Positions 46,400 through 54,707 of a DNA stretch of 64,000 bases are shown here, piece after piece. The notes below the pieces were generated by a model. The model had not been told where the DNA came from and searched no databases. It was given only the letters and a program-made list of their open reading frames with translations. Source of the stretch: Streptomyces sp. F001 (GTDB lineage Bacteria > Actinomycetota > Actinomycetes > Streptomycetales > Streptomycetaceae); assembly GCF_004187715.1 (NCBI RefSeq), contig NZ_QZWF01000006.1, positions 250,459 through 314,458 of the forward strand, given 5' to 3'. The translations under genes and the position numbers were made by a program. Every line of letters begins with the position of its first letter. The first letter of the stretch is position 1.

Positions 46400-47281
46400 C
46401 AGTGAGCCTTTTCAGCACTGCCGCTCCAGGGTGAGGACGGCGGCGGAGATTGACGACATTCGATTCGGGCTGCACCGGGCCCTGCGGAAGATCCGCCACG
46501 ACTTCAGGCGCGCGACGCCGCGCTCGACCGGTGCGCGTGCCGCGGACAGCGTGCGGTTGACGGTTTGCCGGGTTGGTGTGAGGTCGCGCCCCGGCGGGCG
46601 TCTGAGGGGTGTCGTCACCCAGGCGCCGGCTCCCATGCAGGCGCGGTTGGCGAGGATCGGTACGCCCTGGCGTTCACAGATCCGGATGATCCGGTGGTTG
46701 CGGGCCGCGGTGAGGTCGTGGGCGCGGCTGGGCAGTGCGGGCGAGATCCACAGCAGCCGCCCGGCCGGATCGGTCACCAGCTGCACGTTCACTCCATGTC
46801 GGCGGTGATTGGGGGGAGTAGTCGGCCCGGCTGTCGCCGACCCGGTCGCACTCGGCGAGAGTGCCGTCGAGCAGGACGTGATCGGGATCGGTCTCCCGCA
46901 GGACACGCAGCAGGCCGGGTGCACGCCGGGAGAGATGGTCGATCACGGCGGTGGCGTAGGCGTGCGCGGTGCCGACGCAGATGCCGAAGCCGGCGGCGAT
47001 CTGCGCGAGGGTGTCATACCTGCGGAGTAGATCAGGCCGACGAGGGCCCGCCGGTGGGGCGGGAGCTTGCAGCGGCGGTCACCCTCATGGGTGACGATGA
47101 GCATGGTTACCCACTCGACCAGGGCGTGAGGCAGGTCGAGTGCGGCAGGATATGGAACCAACGAGGCTCTTGAACCGATGAGTTGAGACGTCGAATACCT
47201 CTCTCAACGGCACAGGAGCCTCGTGCGTTGCGGACGTCGATGCCGTCACCCGATCAGTGGCCACGCTGAAAAGGCTCACTG
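46400..47281 (-). mobile_element. 882-bp IS5-family insertion sequence, decayed
   Basis: Perfect 17-bp terminal inverted repeats: CAGTGAGCCTTTTCAGC at 46400-46416 and its complement at 47265-47281. The single transposase gene inside is broken. Confidence 0.8.
46412..47161 (-). pseudogene. IS5-family transposase with two frameshifts and a lost catalytic Asp
   Basis: The N-terminal part starts near TTG 47161 (MLIVTHEGDRRCKLPPHRRA). One base is lost after GLIY at about 47024. The second frame runs RRYDTLAQ to HVLLDGTLAECDRVGDSRAD. One extra C at about 46817 shifts to the third frame (GVNVQLVTDPAGRLLWISPA to VLTLERQC). The second catalytic Asp, expected in ILADRAYMG, is Asn (ILANRACMG). Dead. 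Confidence 0.82.
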
Positions 47282-47702
47282 TCTTGAACACCTACGCCGA
47301 CCACTACAACTGGCACAGGCCGCACCAGCCCCTGCAACAGCGCCCTTGGCTGTCCAACCTGCCCGAGGACACCCCGGTGGCTGAACTGGTCCGCCTGGCC
47401 AAGATCCGCTGGCGCATCGAGCACGACTACCGGGAGCTCAAGCACGGCCTGGGCCTGGACCACTTCGAGGGCCGTTCCTGGACCGGCTGGCATCACCACG
47501 TCACCCTGGTCACCGCCGCCCACGCGTTCCTCACCGAACAGCGCCTGGCCCCAAAAGCCGATACAGCGGACTCACCCTCTACCAGATCCTCGACGCCATC
47601 CAAGACCTGCTGAACTGCTGGACCGGCACCTGCACCACCTGCCACCGCCCACTGCCCAGAACAGTCACCACCAGCCAGAACCCAAGAGCCAGAGCAACCT
47701 AA
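47282..47702 (+). pseudogene. chimeric transposase debris: IS3/IS481-like tail joined to an IS701-like C terminus
   Basis: The frame begins LNTYADHYNWHRPHQPLQQR, the C-terminal signature of an IS3/IS481-type integrase core. It changes at once to LAKIRWRIEHDYRELKHGLG and RSWTGWHHHVTLVTAAHAFL, the end of an IS701-family transposase. After a frameshift near 47565 it continues LTLYQILDAIQDLLNCWTG and stops at 47702. Two unrelated elements have been spliced, probably by nested insertion and deletion. Confidence 0.75.
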
Positions 47703-47717
47703 CGGAGTACTTCTAGG
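47698..47717. repeat. IS701-type terminal repeat, right copy
   Basis: CCTAACGGAGTACTTCTAGG begins inside the last codons of the IS701-like remnant, where the right end of such an element is expected. It is the inverted partner (19/20) of 35918-35937. Confidence 0.7.
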
Positions 47718-47925
47718 CTGTGACCGGGAAGGTACGCCGGGTCGTGGAACAGCATGAAGCATCTGAACCGTTCGGTAATGTGTTCGTCCGGAGAGGGCCC
47801 GAACGGCTGCTGCCAGGCGGCAACGGCAGCCGCAGCCGTAGACACGTCCCATGACCACGGGCGTCGGCACGGCCTCCGGCCCCTGATCCCAGAGGACGGA
47901 CCACGAGACGGACGGGGAAACACCG

Positions 47926-48897
47926 ATGACGACCGCTCATGCCCTGTCCGGGGCTGGGAGCAGCCCACCGTCGGACAGCGACACGGTCATCGAAGTACGG
48001 GATCTGCGGATGCGCTACCGCAGCCAGGACGTACTGAAGGGGGTCGGCTTCACGGCCCGGCGAGGCGAAGTCGTCGTGTTGCTCGGCCCGAACGGCGCGG
48101 GCAAGACGACCACGATCGAGGTCTTGGAAGGCTTCCGGATGCGCTCGGCCGGTGACGTGACCGTCCTCGGCACCGATCCGGCTCGCGGGGACGAGCGGTG
48201 GCGTGCGCGCCTGGGCATCGTGTTGCAGTCCTGGCGCGACCACGGCAAGTGGCGGGTGCGGGAACTGCTGGCCCATCTCGGCTCGTACTACGCGCCGTAC
48301 TCCACCACCCTCGTACGGCGGCCGTGGGACGTCGACGAGCTCATCGCCGCCGTGGGGCTGACCGAGCAAGCGGACAAACGGGTCGGAACCCTGTCCGGCG
48401 GGCAGCGCAGGCGTTTCGACGTGGCCGTCGGCATCGTGGGCCGACCCGAGCTGCTGTTCCTGGACGAGCCGACGGCCGGTCTGGACCCGGAGGCCAGGAG
48501 CGAGTTCCACGGCCTGGTACGCGGGCTCGCGGACGAGAACACCACTGTTTTGCTGACCACGCACGACCTCGCCGAGGCGGAGAAGCTCGCCGACCGGATC
48601 CTCATTCTGGCCGGTGGCCGGATCGTGGCCGATGGTGCGGCCGAGGAGCTGTCCCGGCAGGCATCGGCCGAGGCCACCGTGCGCTGGACGCGGGACGGAC
48701 AGCCCTTCGAGGAGGCGACGGCCGAGCCCACCCGGTTCGTCCGTCGGCTGTTCGAGGAGCACGGCGAGACGATCGGAGGGCTGGAGGTGCGCCGGGCGAG
48801 CCTGGAAGACACCTACCTGACGATGGTGCGGGAACTGGAGGCGGGAAGCGTCCCCGGCGAGCGGGCGGCACACACTTTCGGGGAGGAATCGCGGTGA
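47926..48897 (+). CDS. ABC exporter ATP-binding protein
   Basis: 323 residues, DrrA/NodI-like. Walker A LLGPNGAGKTTT (about 53-64), Q loop GIVLQS, signature TLSGGQRRR, Walker B LLFLDEPTAGLDPE, switch His in LLTTHDLAEAEKL. The C-terminal ~70 residues are the accessory domain of drug-exporter ATPases (RRASLEDTYLTMVRE). Overlaps the permease by four bases (GTGA). Substrate unknown. The 223 bases before it (47703-47925) contain no recognised feature. Confidence 0.93.
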   Translation: MTTAHALSGAGSSPPSDSDTVIEVRDLRMRYRSQDVLKGVGFTARRGEVVVLLGPNGAGKTTTIEVLEGFRMRSAGDVTVLGTDPARGDERWRARLGIVLQSWRDHGKWRVRELLAHLGSYYAPYSTTLVRRPWDVDELIAAVGLTEQADKRVGTLSGGQRRRFDVAVGIVGRPELLFLDEPTAGLDPEARSEFHGLVRGLADENTTVLLTTHDLAEAEKLADRILILAGGRIVADGAAEELSRQASAEATVRWTRDGQPFEEATAEPTRFVRRLFEEHGETIGGLEVRRASLEDTYLTMVRELEAGSVPGERAAHTFGEESR

Positions 48898-49745
48898 GTC
48901 CGGTGTGGTACGCGGCGAAAGCAGGGGTGCGGCGCGGCTGGACGGAACTTCGGCAGACCTTCACCACCGGCCAGGACGTGTTCGGGTACGCGCTCTGGAC
49001 GGTCCTGCTCATCGTGCCGCTGTTCCTGGTCCGGGACGATCCGCTCAAGGGCGCCGGCATCTCGGCCGGCGCGTTCATGCTGCCGAGCATGCTGGGGATG
49101 ACGCTCGCGTTCACCGGGATGATGACCACGGCGCAGCTGCTCGCGACCGAGCGCGAGGATGGCACCCTGCTGCGGGCCAAGGCCGTACCCCACGGCATGG
49201 TCGGCCACCTGGTCGGCAAGATCATCATGGTGTCGGGGACGGCTCTCGTCTCCATGGCACTCCCCTTTGCCGTTGGCGTGTTCCTGGTGGACGGGGTTGC
49301 CCGGCAAGGCGGCGGAGCGTTGCTGACGCTGGTGTGGGTGGTGCCGCTGGGTCTCCTGGCAACCCTGCCGATGGGCGCCGTCATCGGCTCACTCGTCGAC
49401 AGTCCGCGCACCATCGGTTTGCTGATGCTTCCGGTGATGGGACTCGTCGTGATCTCCGGGATCTACTTCCCCCTGTCGAAGCTGCCCGAGTGGCTGCAGA
49501 CCGTCGGGCAGATCTTCCCCGTGTACTGGCTCGGCCTCGGTCTCCGGGCCGCCTTGCTGCCGGCCGAAGCGGTCGCCGCCGAGCTCGGCGAATCCTGGCG
49601 GCACCTGGAGACAGCAGGCGTGTTGGGTGCCTGGGCGGTCGCCGGGCTGCTCCTCGCACCGTCCGTCCTGCGCAGGATGGCCCGCCGCGAGTCCGGAGCC
49701 GCGATGGCGGAACGGCACCGGAAGGCGATGCAGCGTGTCGGTTAG
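48894..49745 (+). CDS. ABC-2 type permease
   Basis: 283 residues with six predicted helices; ATEREDGTLLRAKAVPHGM is the typical cytoplasmic coupling segment (E-x-E-x-G-T) of ABC-2 exporters. GTG 48894 overlaps the ATPase stop, so the two are coupled. The last base of its TAG stop is the first base of the MITE at 49745: the mobile element landed exactly at the end of the gene. Confidence 0.9.
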   Translation: MSPVWYAAKAGVRRGWTELRQTFTTGQDVFGYALWTVLLIVPLFLVRDDPLKGAGISAGAFMLPSMLGMTLAFTGMMTTAQLLATEREDGTLLRAKAVPHGMVGHLVGKIIMVSGTALVSMALPFAVGVFLVDGVARQGGGALLTLVWVVPLGLLATLPMGAVIGSLVDSPRTIGLLMLPVMGLVVISGIYFPLSKLPEWLQTVGQIFPVYWLGLGLRAALLPAEAVAAELGESWRHLETAGVLGAWAVAGLLLAPSVLRRMARRESGAAMAERHRKAMQRVG

Positions 49746-50002
49746 GGCCTGTCCGGCGGATCAGGTCGCAGGGAAGCAACGGCGACTGATCGGCGCAGGT
49801 GAGCGGGGTCTGGTGCGTCCAGCTGCAAGGCGGAGGAGGGAGTCGACGCGATGGGGGTCCCCCCGCTCGAGCGAAGCCGAGAGTGGGGGAGTCGGCGACC
49901 GACGACAACGCCGGTGGGGGCACCGCCCGCTCGAGCGAAGCCGAGAGTGGGGGGAGGGCGTGCCAGACCCCGCGTCCGCGACATGATCCGCCGGACAGGC
50001 CC
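49745..50002. mobile_element. 258-bp non-coding element with perfect 19-bp terminal repeats (MITE-like)
   Basis: GGGCCTGTCCGGCGGATCA at 49745-49763 is the exact complement of 49984-50002. No credible gene lies inside. Two 27-bp direct copies (CCGCTCGAGCGAAGCCGAGA then GTGGGGG) are at 49863-49889 and 49927-49953. Such ends belong to a Streptomyces IS, so this is probably mobilised in trans. Confidence 0.75.
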
Positions 50003-50007
50003 TGGTG

Positions 50008-50212
50008 TCAGGTGTTCATCGCCATCGGGACCAGCCTCCAGGTACAGCCCGCCGCCGGGCTCGCGGAGGTCGCCGCCGACCACGGGGCCCGGCTGATCAT
50101 CGTCAACGCCGAGCCGACCCCGTACGACGAACGCGCCGACGAGGTGGTACGGGAACCGATCGGAACCGCCCTGCCGAAGCTGCTGCGCCGGCTGAGCGTC
50201 GAGAGCGACTGA
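50008..50212 (+). pseudogene. Sir2 fragment D (last ~68 codons)
   Basis: Frame reading CQVFIAIGTSLQVQPAAGLA, then HGARLIIVNAEPTPYDERAD and PIGTALPKLLRRLSVESD, then TGA. It begins six bases after the MITE. From CGCCGCCGACCAC on, it is nearly identical to fragment C, 15 kb away. Confidence 0.88.
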
Positions 50213-50285
50213 TGCTCGTGGGATTCCCGTCGTCCGGGAGGTGTTCATTGCTCGGCCCCGGGACGCCCTGGCCGAAGCGGCACCG

Positions 50286-50314
50286 ATGACGGAGTTCCCG
50301 CGGCGGCGTATAGT
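50286..50314 (+). promoter_or_regulatory. promoter of the phosphoramidate-type operon
   Basis: ATGACG (50286-50291, close to TTGACG) and TATAGT (50309-50314) with a 17-base spacer, then AAGGAG seven bases before the GTG at 50360. It is a near-consensus vegetative promoter, giving the operon its own start independent of the ABC genes. Confidence 0.65.
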
Positions 50315-50359
50315 GCCGGATTTACCAGGCACGGTCTCTCCGGCTCAAGGAGCGCGCCA

Positions 50360-52660
50360 GTGACAGCACGGGTGAGGTTGGGAACCAAAGCGGAAAGCCT
50401 CAGCCGTGTATCCCCCCTGCTGCGCAGCGGCCGCGTAATGCCTCTCCGGTATTTCACGGTGGCCGAGTGGCGTGCGCAGCGGGATGAAATCGCCAGCAGC
50501 ATCGTCAATTCGACAGGATTCGATCAGCCGCTCATAGTCCGGAGCAGCGCCCGATGCGAAGACTCCGCGCAGTACTCCGCGGCCGGCCATTTCCTGTCCG
50601 TCGCCGGTGTGCAAGGCAGCCAGGCGCTGAGGCAGGCGGTCGACTCGGTGATCGCCTCGTACCAATCGTCGCTGGACGACGATCAGGTTCTTGTCCAGCC
50701 CGAGGCCAGGACGTTGACCGCTTGCGGCGTGGCAGCTTCGTGCGACCCCAGTACGGGTGGCCCGTACTACGTGGTGAACTGGACTGACAGTGCCGAGACC
50801 TTCGCCGTGACCGCTGGTGCAGACGCCGCGCTCCGTACCTGGTACCGGGTATCACACGGTCCGGCCGCGGCTCCTCCTGAAGGATTCCTCGAGAAGGTCG
50901 TCGTCCTGCTGTCGGAGCTGGAGGTACTCACGGGCCTTCCGCATTTACAGGCCGAGTTCGGTATCGACAACACGGGCGAGCCGATCCTCTTTCAGGTCCG
51001 ACGACTCACGAACGTTCCTTCCGGCATATCCTTCGAACGTCACCGCGCTGCCTTGCGTATCGTCGACCAGCAGCTCCGTGATCGCTCCCCCAACGTCTAC
51101 GGGGTCATGCCGGACTGGAATCCGGCTGAGATCATCGGGATACGCCCGCGCCCGCTGGCTCTCTCCCTTTACCGGGCCCTCCTGACCGACCGGGCCTGGT
51201 CCGTCGCACGCGGCCGCTACGGTTATCGCGTCGTCGATCGGTCGCCTGTGCTCGTGGACTTCGCGGGCGCACCCTATGTGGACTGCCGAGCGAGTTTCAC
51301 GTCGCTCGTCCCCGCGGATCTCGATGAGGACCTCGCGAGCTGGCTTGTCGAGTACTACCTCCACCGGCTCGCCTCCTGTCCTCATCTGCACGACAAGGTC
51401 GAGTTCGACATCGCGTTCACCTGCTACACCTTCGACCTCGACACACGACTGAGGAGATTACGCTCGGCGGGGTTCGACACCGATGACTGCCGCGCCCTTT
51501 CACACAGCCTGCGCAGCCTCACCCGTAAACTCCTGACGGGTCCCGGACCTTGGCAGGAGGATCAGTGGAGCATTCGCGAACTCGCGCGCCGACGCCGCGA
51601 CACCGCTGATGGGTCGCCCTCCTCCGCATCTCGTATGAAGCGACTGTTGCACGACTGCATGCGCTACGGCACGGTCTCGTTCGCGGGGCTCGCACGGTCC
51701 GCCTTCGTCGCGACGGAACTGCTGACCAGTCTGGTGCGTACGGCTGTCATCACCCCCGCGGAGCGGCAGGCGTTCGCAGGAGGGCTGCAGACCGTCGCCG
51801 CAAAGATGTCACGGGACTTCCACCGGATGGCCAAGGAAGACTTCCTGCTGCTCTACGGGCATCTGCGGCCGGGCACGTACGACATTCTCTCACCGCGGTA
51901 CGACGAGGCGCCCCATACCTACTTCAGTTGGCAGCAAGGCGAAACACCGGCTTCGCAGCGTTCCGAATTCCGTCCGTCAGCCCTGCAGACTGATCAGTTG
52001 ACGACCAAGCTCAAGGAAGCGGACTTCCCGGTCACCCCGGAGCAGTTCTTCTCCTTTCTGGCCAGAGCCATCACAGCTCGCGAACTTGCCAAGTTTGAGT
52101 TCACCCACAACCTCAGTGATGCACTGCTTGCCCTCAGACTCCTGGGTGAACAGGCAGACGTCGATACGGATGACCTGTCCTACGTGGACTACTCCACCAT
52201 CACGCAGCTGACGGATGACTCCGCCCTGAACGCGGCTCTGCTCCGCCGGGCGGCCGAAGAGGGCAGGGCCGCACACCGGACCACCGAGTCCCTCTCGCTG
52301 CCTCCAGTGATCGCTTCGCGGCAGGATGTCTGGAGTTTCGAGATGCCGCCCACTCAACCAAACTTCGTCACTCAGCGCAGGGTGTTGGCGCCAGTGGCGA
52401 GGGTGACCGACGGTGAGCCCGTCGAAGGGTGCATAGCCTTCCTGGTGAGCGCCGACCCCGGCTACGACTGGCTCTTCACCCGGGGGATCGCCGGCCTGGT
52501 CACGTGCTACGGAGGCGTCAATTCTCATATGGCGGTCCGTGCCCAGGAATTGAACGTACCTGCAGTCATCGGGGCAGGCGAGACGAGGTTTCACCTTTGG
52601 TCGGGTGCCTCGAGCCTGGAGATCGACTCCGTCAACATGTCCGTGCGAGTTGTAGCGTGA
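50360..52660 (+). CDS. PEP-synthase-like amide kinase, probable L-glutamine kinase (Cj1418-like)
   Basis: 766 residues. The N-terminal ATP-grasp domain of PEP synthase/PPDK type is visible (GTKAESLSRV at 8-17, RSSARCED at 61-68, LQAEFGIDNTGEPILFQVRR at 196-215). A central domain of about 440 residues matches nothing I know. The C-terminal swivelling phosphohistidine domain carries GGVNSHMAVRAQELNVPAVIG with His723. The PEP/pyruvate-binding barrel is absent. Campylobacter Cj1418, of nearly the same length and design, phosphorylates the side-chain amide N of L-glutamine from ATP (to AMP and Pi), forming a P-N bond. The two genes that follow are the types that act next in that pathway, so the same reaction is inferred. 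Rifampicin phosphotransferase is the main alternative. Coupled to the next gene (GTGA). Confidence 0.78.
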   Translation: MTARVRLGTKAESLSRVSPLLRSGRVMPLRYFTVAEWRAQRDEIASSIVNSTGFDQPLIVRSSARCEDSAQYSAAGHFLSVAGVQGSQALRQAVDSVIASYQSSLDDDQVLVQPEARTLTACGVAASCDPSTGGPYYVVNWTDSAETFAVTAGADAALRTWYRVSHGPAAAPPEGFLEKVVVLLSELEVLTGLPHLQAEFGIDNTGEPILFQVRRLTNVPSGISFERHRAALRIVDQQLRDRSPNVYGVMPDWNPAEIIGIRPRPLALSLYRALLTDRAWSVARGRYGYRVVDRSPVLVDFAGAPYVDCRASFTSLVPADLDEDLASWLVEYYLHRLASCPHLHDKVEFDIAFTCYTFDLDTRLRRLRSAGFDTDDCRALSHSLRSLTRKLLTGPGPWQEDQWSIRELARRRRDTADGSPSSASRMKRLLHDCMRYGTVSFAGLARSAFVATELLTSLVRTAVITPAERQAFAGGLQTVAAKMSRDFHRMAKEDFLLLYGHLRPGTYDILSPRYDEAPHTYFSWQQGETPASQRSEFRPSALQTDQLTTKLKEADFPVTPEQFFSFLARAITARELAKFEFTHNLSDALLALRLLGEQADVDTDDLSYVDYSTITQLTDDSALNAALLRRAAEEGRAAHRTTESLSLPPVIASRQDVWSFEMPPTQPNFVTQRRVLAPVARVTDGEPVEGCIAFLVSADPGYDWLFTRGIAGLVTCYGGVNSHMAVRAQELNVPAVIGAGETRFHLWSGASSLEIDSVNMSVRVVA

Positions 52661-53259
52661 GGTTCGTCGGCGTCACGCAGAGGGCGCTGCCACCCACCGA
52701 ATTCGGCGAAGTCCGGGATGCGCTGGACATCAGATGGCCGGCGTTCCTCGCCGCATGCGATCTGGCCGGAGTCCCCCTGCCGAACGTGTCCGACATCGCG
52801 CTCGAAACCGTCGTCGGCCTGGCTCCAGCGGGAATCGTCCTCACAGGCGGTGACGACTTGGCGGCCTACGGTGGAAAATGCCCGCAGCGCGACCTGACAG
52901 AGATCACTCTCTTGCATTGGGCTCTCTCACGGAATGTGCCGGTGATCGGAGTCTGCCGCGGCATGCAGGTGATCCTCCATGCCTTCGAAGTCGCGCTCTC
53001 CCCGGTGGACGGCCACGCGGGAGTCCGTCACAGGGTTGTGGGCGAGGGGTGGGAGAGAACCGTGAACAGCTATCACCGTTGGGCCGCCACCAGCATCGAG
53101 GAGCCACTGGACGTCGTCGCACGGCACGGTCCGGTGATCGAGGCGATCCGGCACCGGAAAGCGCCGGTGGTCGGCATGATGTGGCATCCGGAGAGGGAAA
53201 GGGTCCCGAACCCGCGGGACATCGCCCTCTTCCGGGAGATCCTCTTGGATGAGCGATGA
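52657..53259 (+). CDS. C26 glutamine-amidotransferase-like hydrolase, probable gamma-glutamyl-CDP-amidate hydrolase (Cj1417-like)
   Basis: 200 residues, class I glutamine amidotransferase fold of the gamma-glutamyl-GABA hydrolase family. Nucleophile Cys100 (IGVCRGMQV), His177 and Glu179 (MMWHPERE); substrate-side motifs VLTGGDDLAAYGG and VNSYHRWA. In the Campylobacter pathway, Cj1417 of this family cuts the glutamyl group from CDP-L-glutamine to give CDP-NH2 (cytidine diphosphoramidate) and glutamate. GTG 52657 overlaps the kinase stop and its own stop overlaps the next ATG (ATGA). The order kinase-hydrolase-cytidylyltransferase equals cj1418-1417-1416. Confidence 0.8.
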   Translation: MRFVGVTQRALPPTEFGEVRDALDIRWPAFLAACDLAGVPLPNVSDIALETVVGLAPAGIVLTGGDDLAAYGGKCPQRDLTEITLLHWALSRNVPVIGVCRGMQVILHAFEVALSPVDGHAGVRHRVVGEGWERTVNSYHRWAATSIEEPLDVVARHGPVIEAIRHRKAPVVGMMWHPERERVPNPRDIALFREILLDER

Positions 53260-54023
53260 AGGCCGTCGTCCTGGCAGCCGGTCGAGGTCATCGGTTGGGG
53301 CCGTACACGGCGGACCGGCCCAAGTGTCTGGTCGAAGTGGCCGGCGGCACGCTGCTTTCCAGGCAGATCGCTGCCCTTCGTGCCGCCGGTGCCAGTGAGT
53401 TGGCCATTGTCTCCGGCTGGCAAGGGAAAAGTCTCGAAGGCAGAGGCCTCACAGTCTTCCACAACACGCGGTGGGCGCAGTCGACGATGGTGGAATCACT
53501 GCGCTGCGCAGCGCAGTGGTTGTCCTCCACCGAGGTGCTGGTCAGTTACGGGGACATTGCTTACACCTTGGATGCCGCCCGCCGACTGGCAAAAGCGGAA
53601 GGGGCTCTCGCCATTGCCTACGATCCGCACTGGCTGAGCCTGTGGGAGCGACGTTTCACCGACCCGTTCGACGACGCGGAGCGGTTCCTGCTGAACGCCG
53701 ATGGCTCGGTTGCCGAGATCGGGGGGCGGGCCAACGGGCCGGCGGATGCGACCGGACAGTACATGGGCTTGCTGAAATTCACTCCGCACGGCTGGGCCGA
53801 GTTGGAAAGGGTGAGAAGTGAAGCACCCGTTGAAGTGGCCGCGACCCTGGACATGACGGCCCTGCTGAATCGTGTGATCCAGGCAGGGCGTGTACCGGTC
53901 GTCGCGGTCCCGGCTCCTGGTCCGTGGTGCGAGTTCGACCACCCTCACGATGTGTCGGTGGGAACGGCCATCGTGCGCAGGATCGACGAGTTACGCCGGA
54001 TTTCCGCTGGGCGGCAGATGTAG
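53256..54023 (+). CDS. nucleotidyltransferase, probable CTP:phosphoglutamine cytidylyltransferase (Cj1416-like)
   Basis: 255 residues, NTP_transferase fold: VVLAAGRGHRLGPYTADRPK (4-23) holds the nucleotide loop and Lys23; VSYGDIAY carries the metal Asp; DHPHD near the end may complete the metal site. The same general type includes choline-phosphate (LicC) and phosphonate cytidylyltransferases. In context it would join CMP to glutamine phosphate, making CDP-L-glutamine for the hydrolase. Its last 79 bases overlap the opposite-strand kinase gene tail to tail. Alternative: a sugar or phosphonate nucleotidyltransferase. Confidence 0.78.
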   Translation: MKAVVLAAGRGHRLGPYTADRPKCLVEVAGGTLLSRQIAALRAAGASELAIVSGWQGKSLEGRGLTVFHNTRWAQSTMVESLRCAAQWLSSTEVLVSYGDIAYTLDAARRLAKAEGALAIAYDPHWLSLWERRFTDPFDDAERFLLNADGSVAEIGGRANGPADATGQYMGLLKFTPHGWAELERVRSEAPVEVAATLDMTALLNRVIQAGRVPVVAVPAPGPWCEFDHPHDVSVGTAIVRRIDELRRISAGRQM

Positions 54024-54682
54024 TAGTACAGGATCATCGCATCCTGGGAGGCGGAGAGACCGGCGAAGTTCTCATGATGGATGACGTCCGCCAGGCGCCT
54101 CGATTCGTCGAGCCGACTGCGATCCCGCTCGTCCACCAGCCTCATCCCCCGGACGAAGTCTGCATATCCCAAAGCGGAGTCGGTGGACAGCAAGTGGACA
54201 TCATGAAGCCGCCGATACCGGACTTCAGGCGGTGCGTCCAGAAAGAACTTCCACCTCGCATCGGGGACGATCAGGGTGTTCGCGTCGCGCCCCTCGACAA
54301 CCGACGGTCGGCTCCGCGCGAGTTCTCGCTGACGTCGGAGCAGTAGGGCACGCAAGTCGGGATCCTGCGCCACCTCGGAAGTCAGCGGCAGGACGACCGG
54401 ATCGGAGATGTCGTCGGTGACGTCGACATCGTCGACGTGGAGGCGCAGAGAGCCGTGCGCGGACGAGAACGTGAAACGTGAGGTACGGGCGGCCTCGCAG
54501 GCGGCCGCGGCACGCTCACGGCGCTCGACGTCGCGCACCTTCAGCGCTACGGCGCGGTACATCAGCCCTGTACTGATACACGTCCACCCGAGAAGCCGGG
54601 ACAATTCGAAGGCCACCGAGCTTTTACCGGAACCTATGGGTCCGTCTATCGATACGACGTCTTCCACACATGCAGGGGACAC
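53945..54682 (-). CDS. CMP-kinase-like P-loop kinase, possible CDP-amidate or CMP kinase
   Basis: 245 residues from GTG 54682 (AGGA five bases upstream). Cytidylate-kinase features: DGPIGSGKSSVAFELSRL (Walker A), ISTGLMYRAVALK (cf. DTGAMYRAV), VVEGRDANTLIVPDARWKFF (cf. GRDIGTVVFPDA). It is a second, divergent copy rather than the housekeeping gene, which would sit elsewhere. In Campylobacter the fourth gene, Cj1415, is an APS-kinase-like enzyme that phosphorylates the 3'-OH of CDP-NH2; this protein may do that job or recycle CMP. Second gene of a two-gene minus operon and convergent with the cytidylyltransferase by a 79-base overlap. Confidence 0.75.
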   Translation of the reverse strand: MSPACVEDVVSIDGPIGSGKSSVAFELSRLLGWTCISTGLMYRAVALKVRDVERRERAAAACEAARTSRFTFSSAHGSLRLHVDDVDVTDDISDPVVLPLTSEVAQDPDLRALLLRRQRELARSRPSVVEGRDANTLIVPDARWKFFLDAPPEVRYRRLHDVHLLSTDSALGYADFVRGMRLVDERDRSRLDESRRLADVIHHENFAGLSASQDAMILYYYICRPAEIRRNSSILRTMAVPTDTS

Positions 54683-54707
54683 GACTTTCCTCGCAAGGTC
54701 GGGGCGA

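Noticed and set aside
50360..54023. Phosphonate (C-P) biosynthesis cluster
   Set aside because: No PEP mutase or phosphonopyruvate decarboxylase is present; the kinase-hydrolase-cytidylyltransferase trio fits P-N chemistry better.
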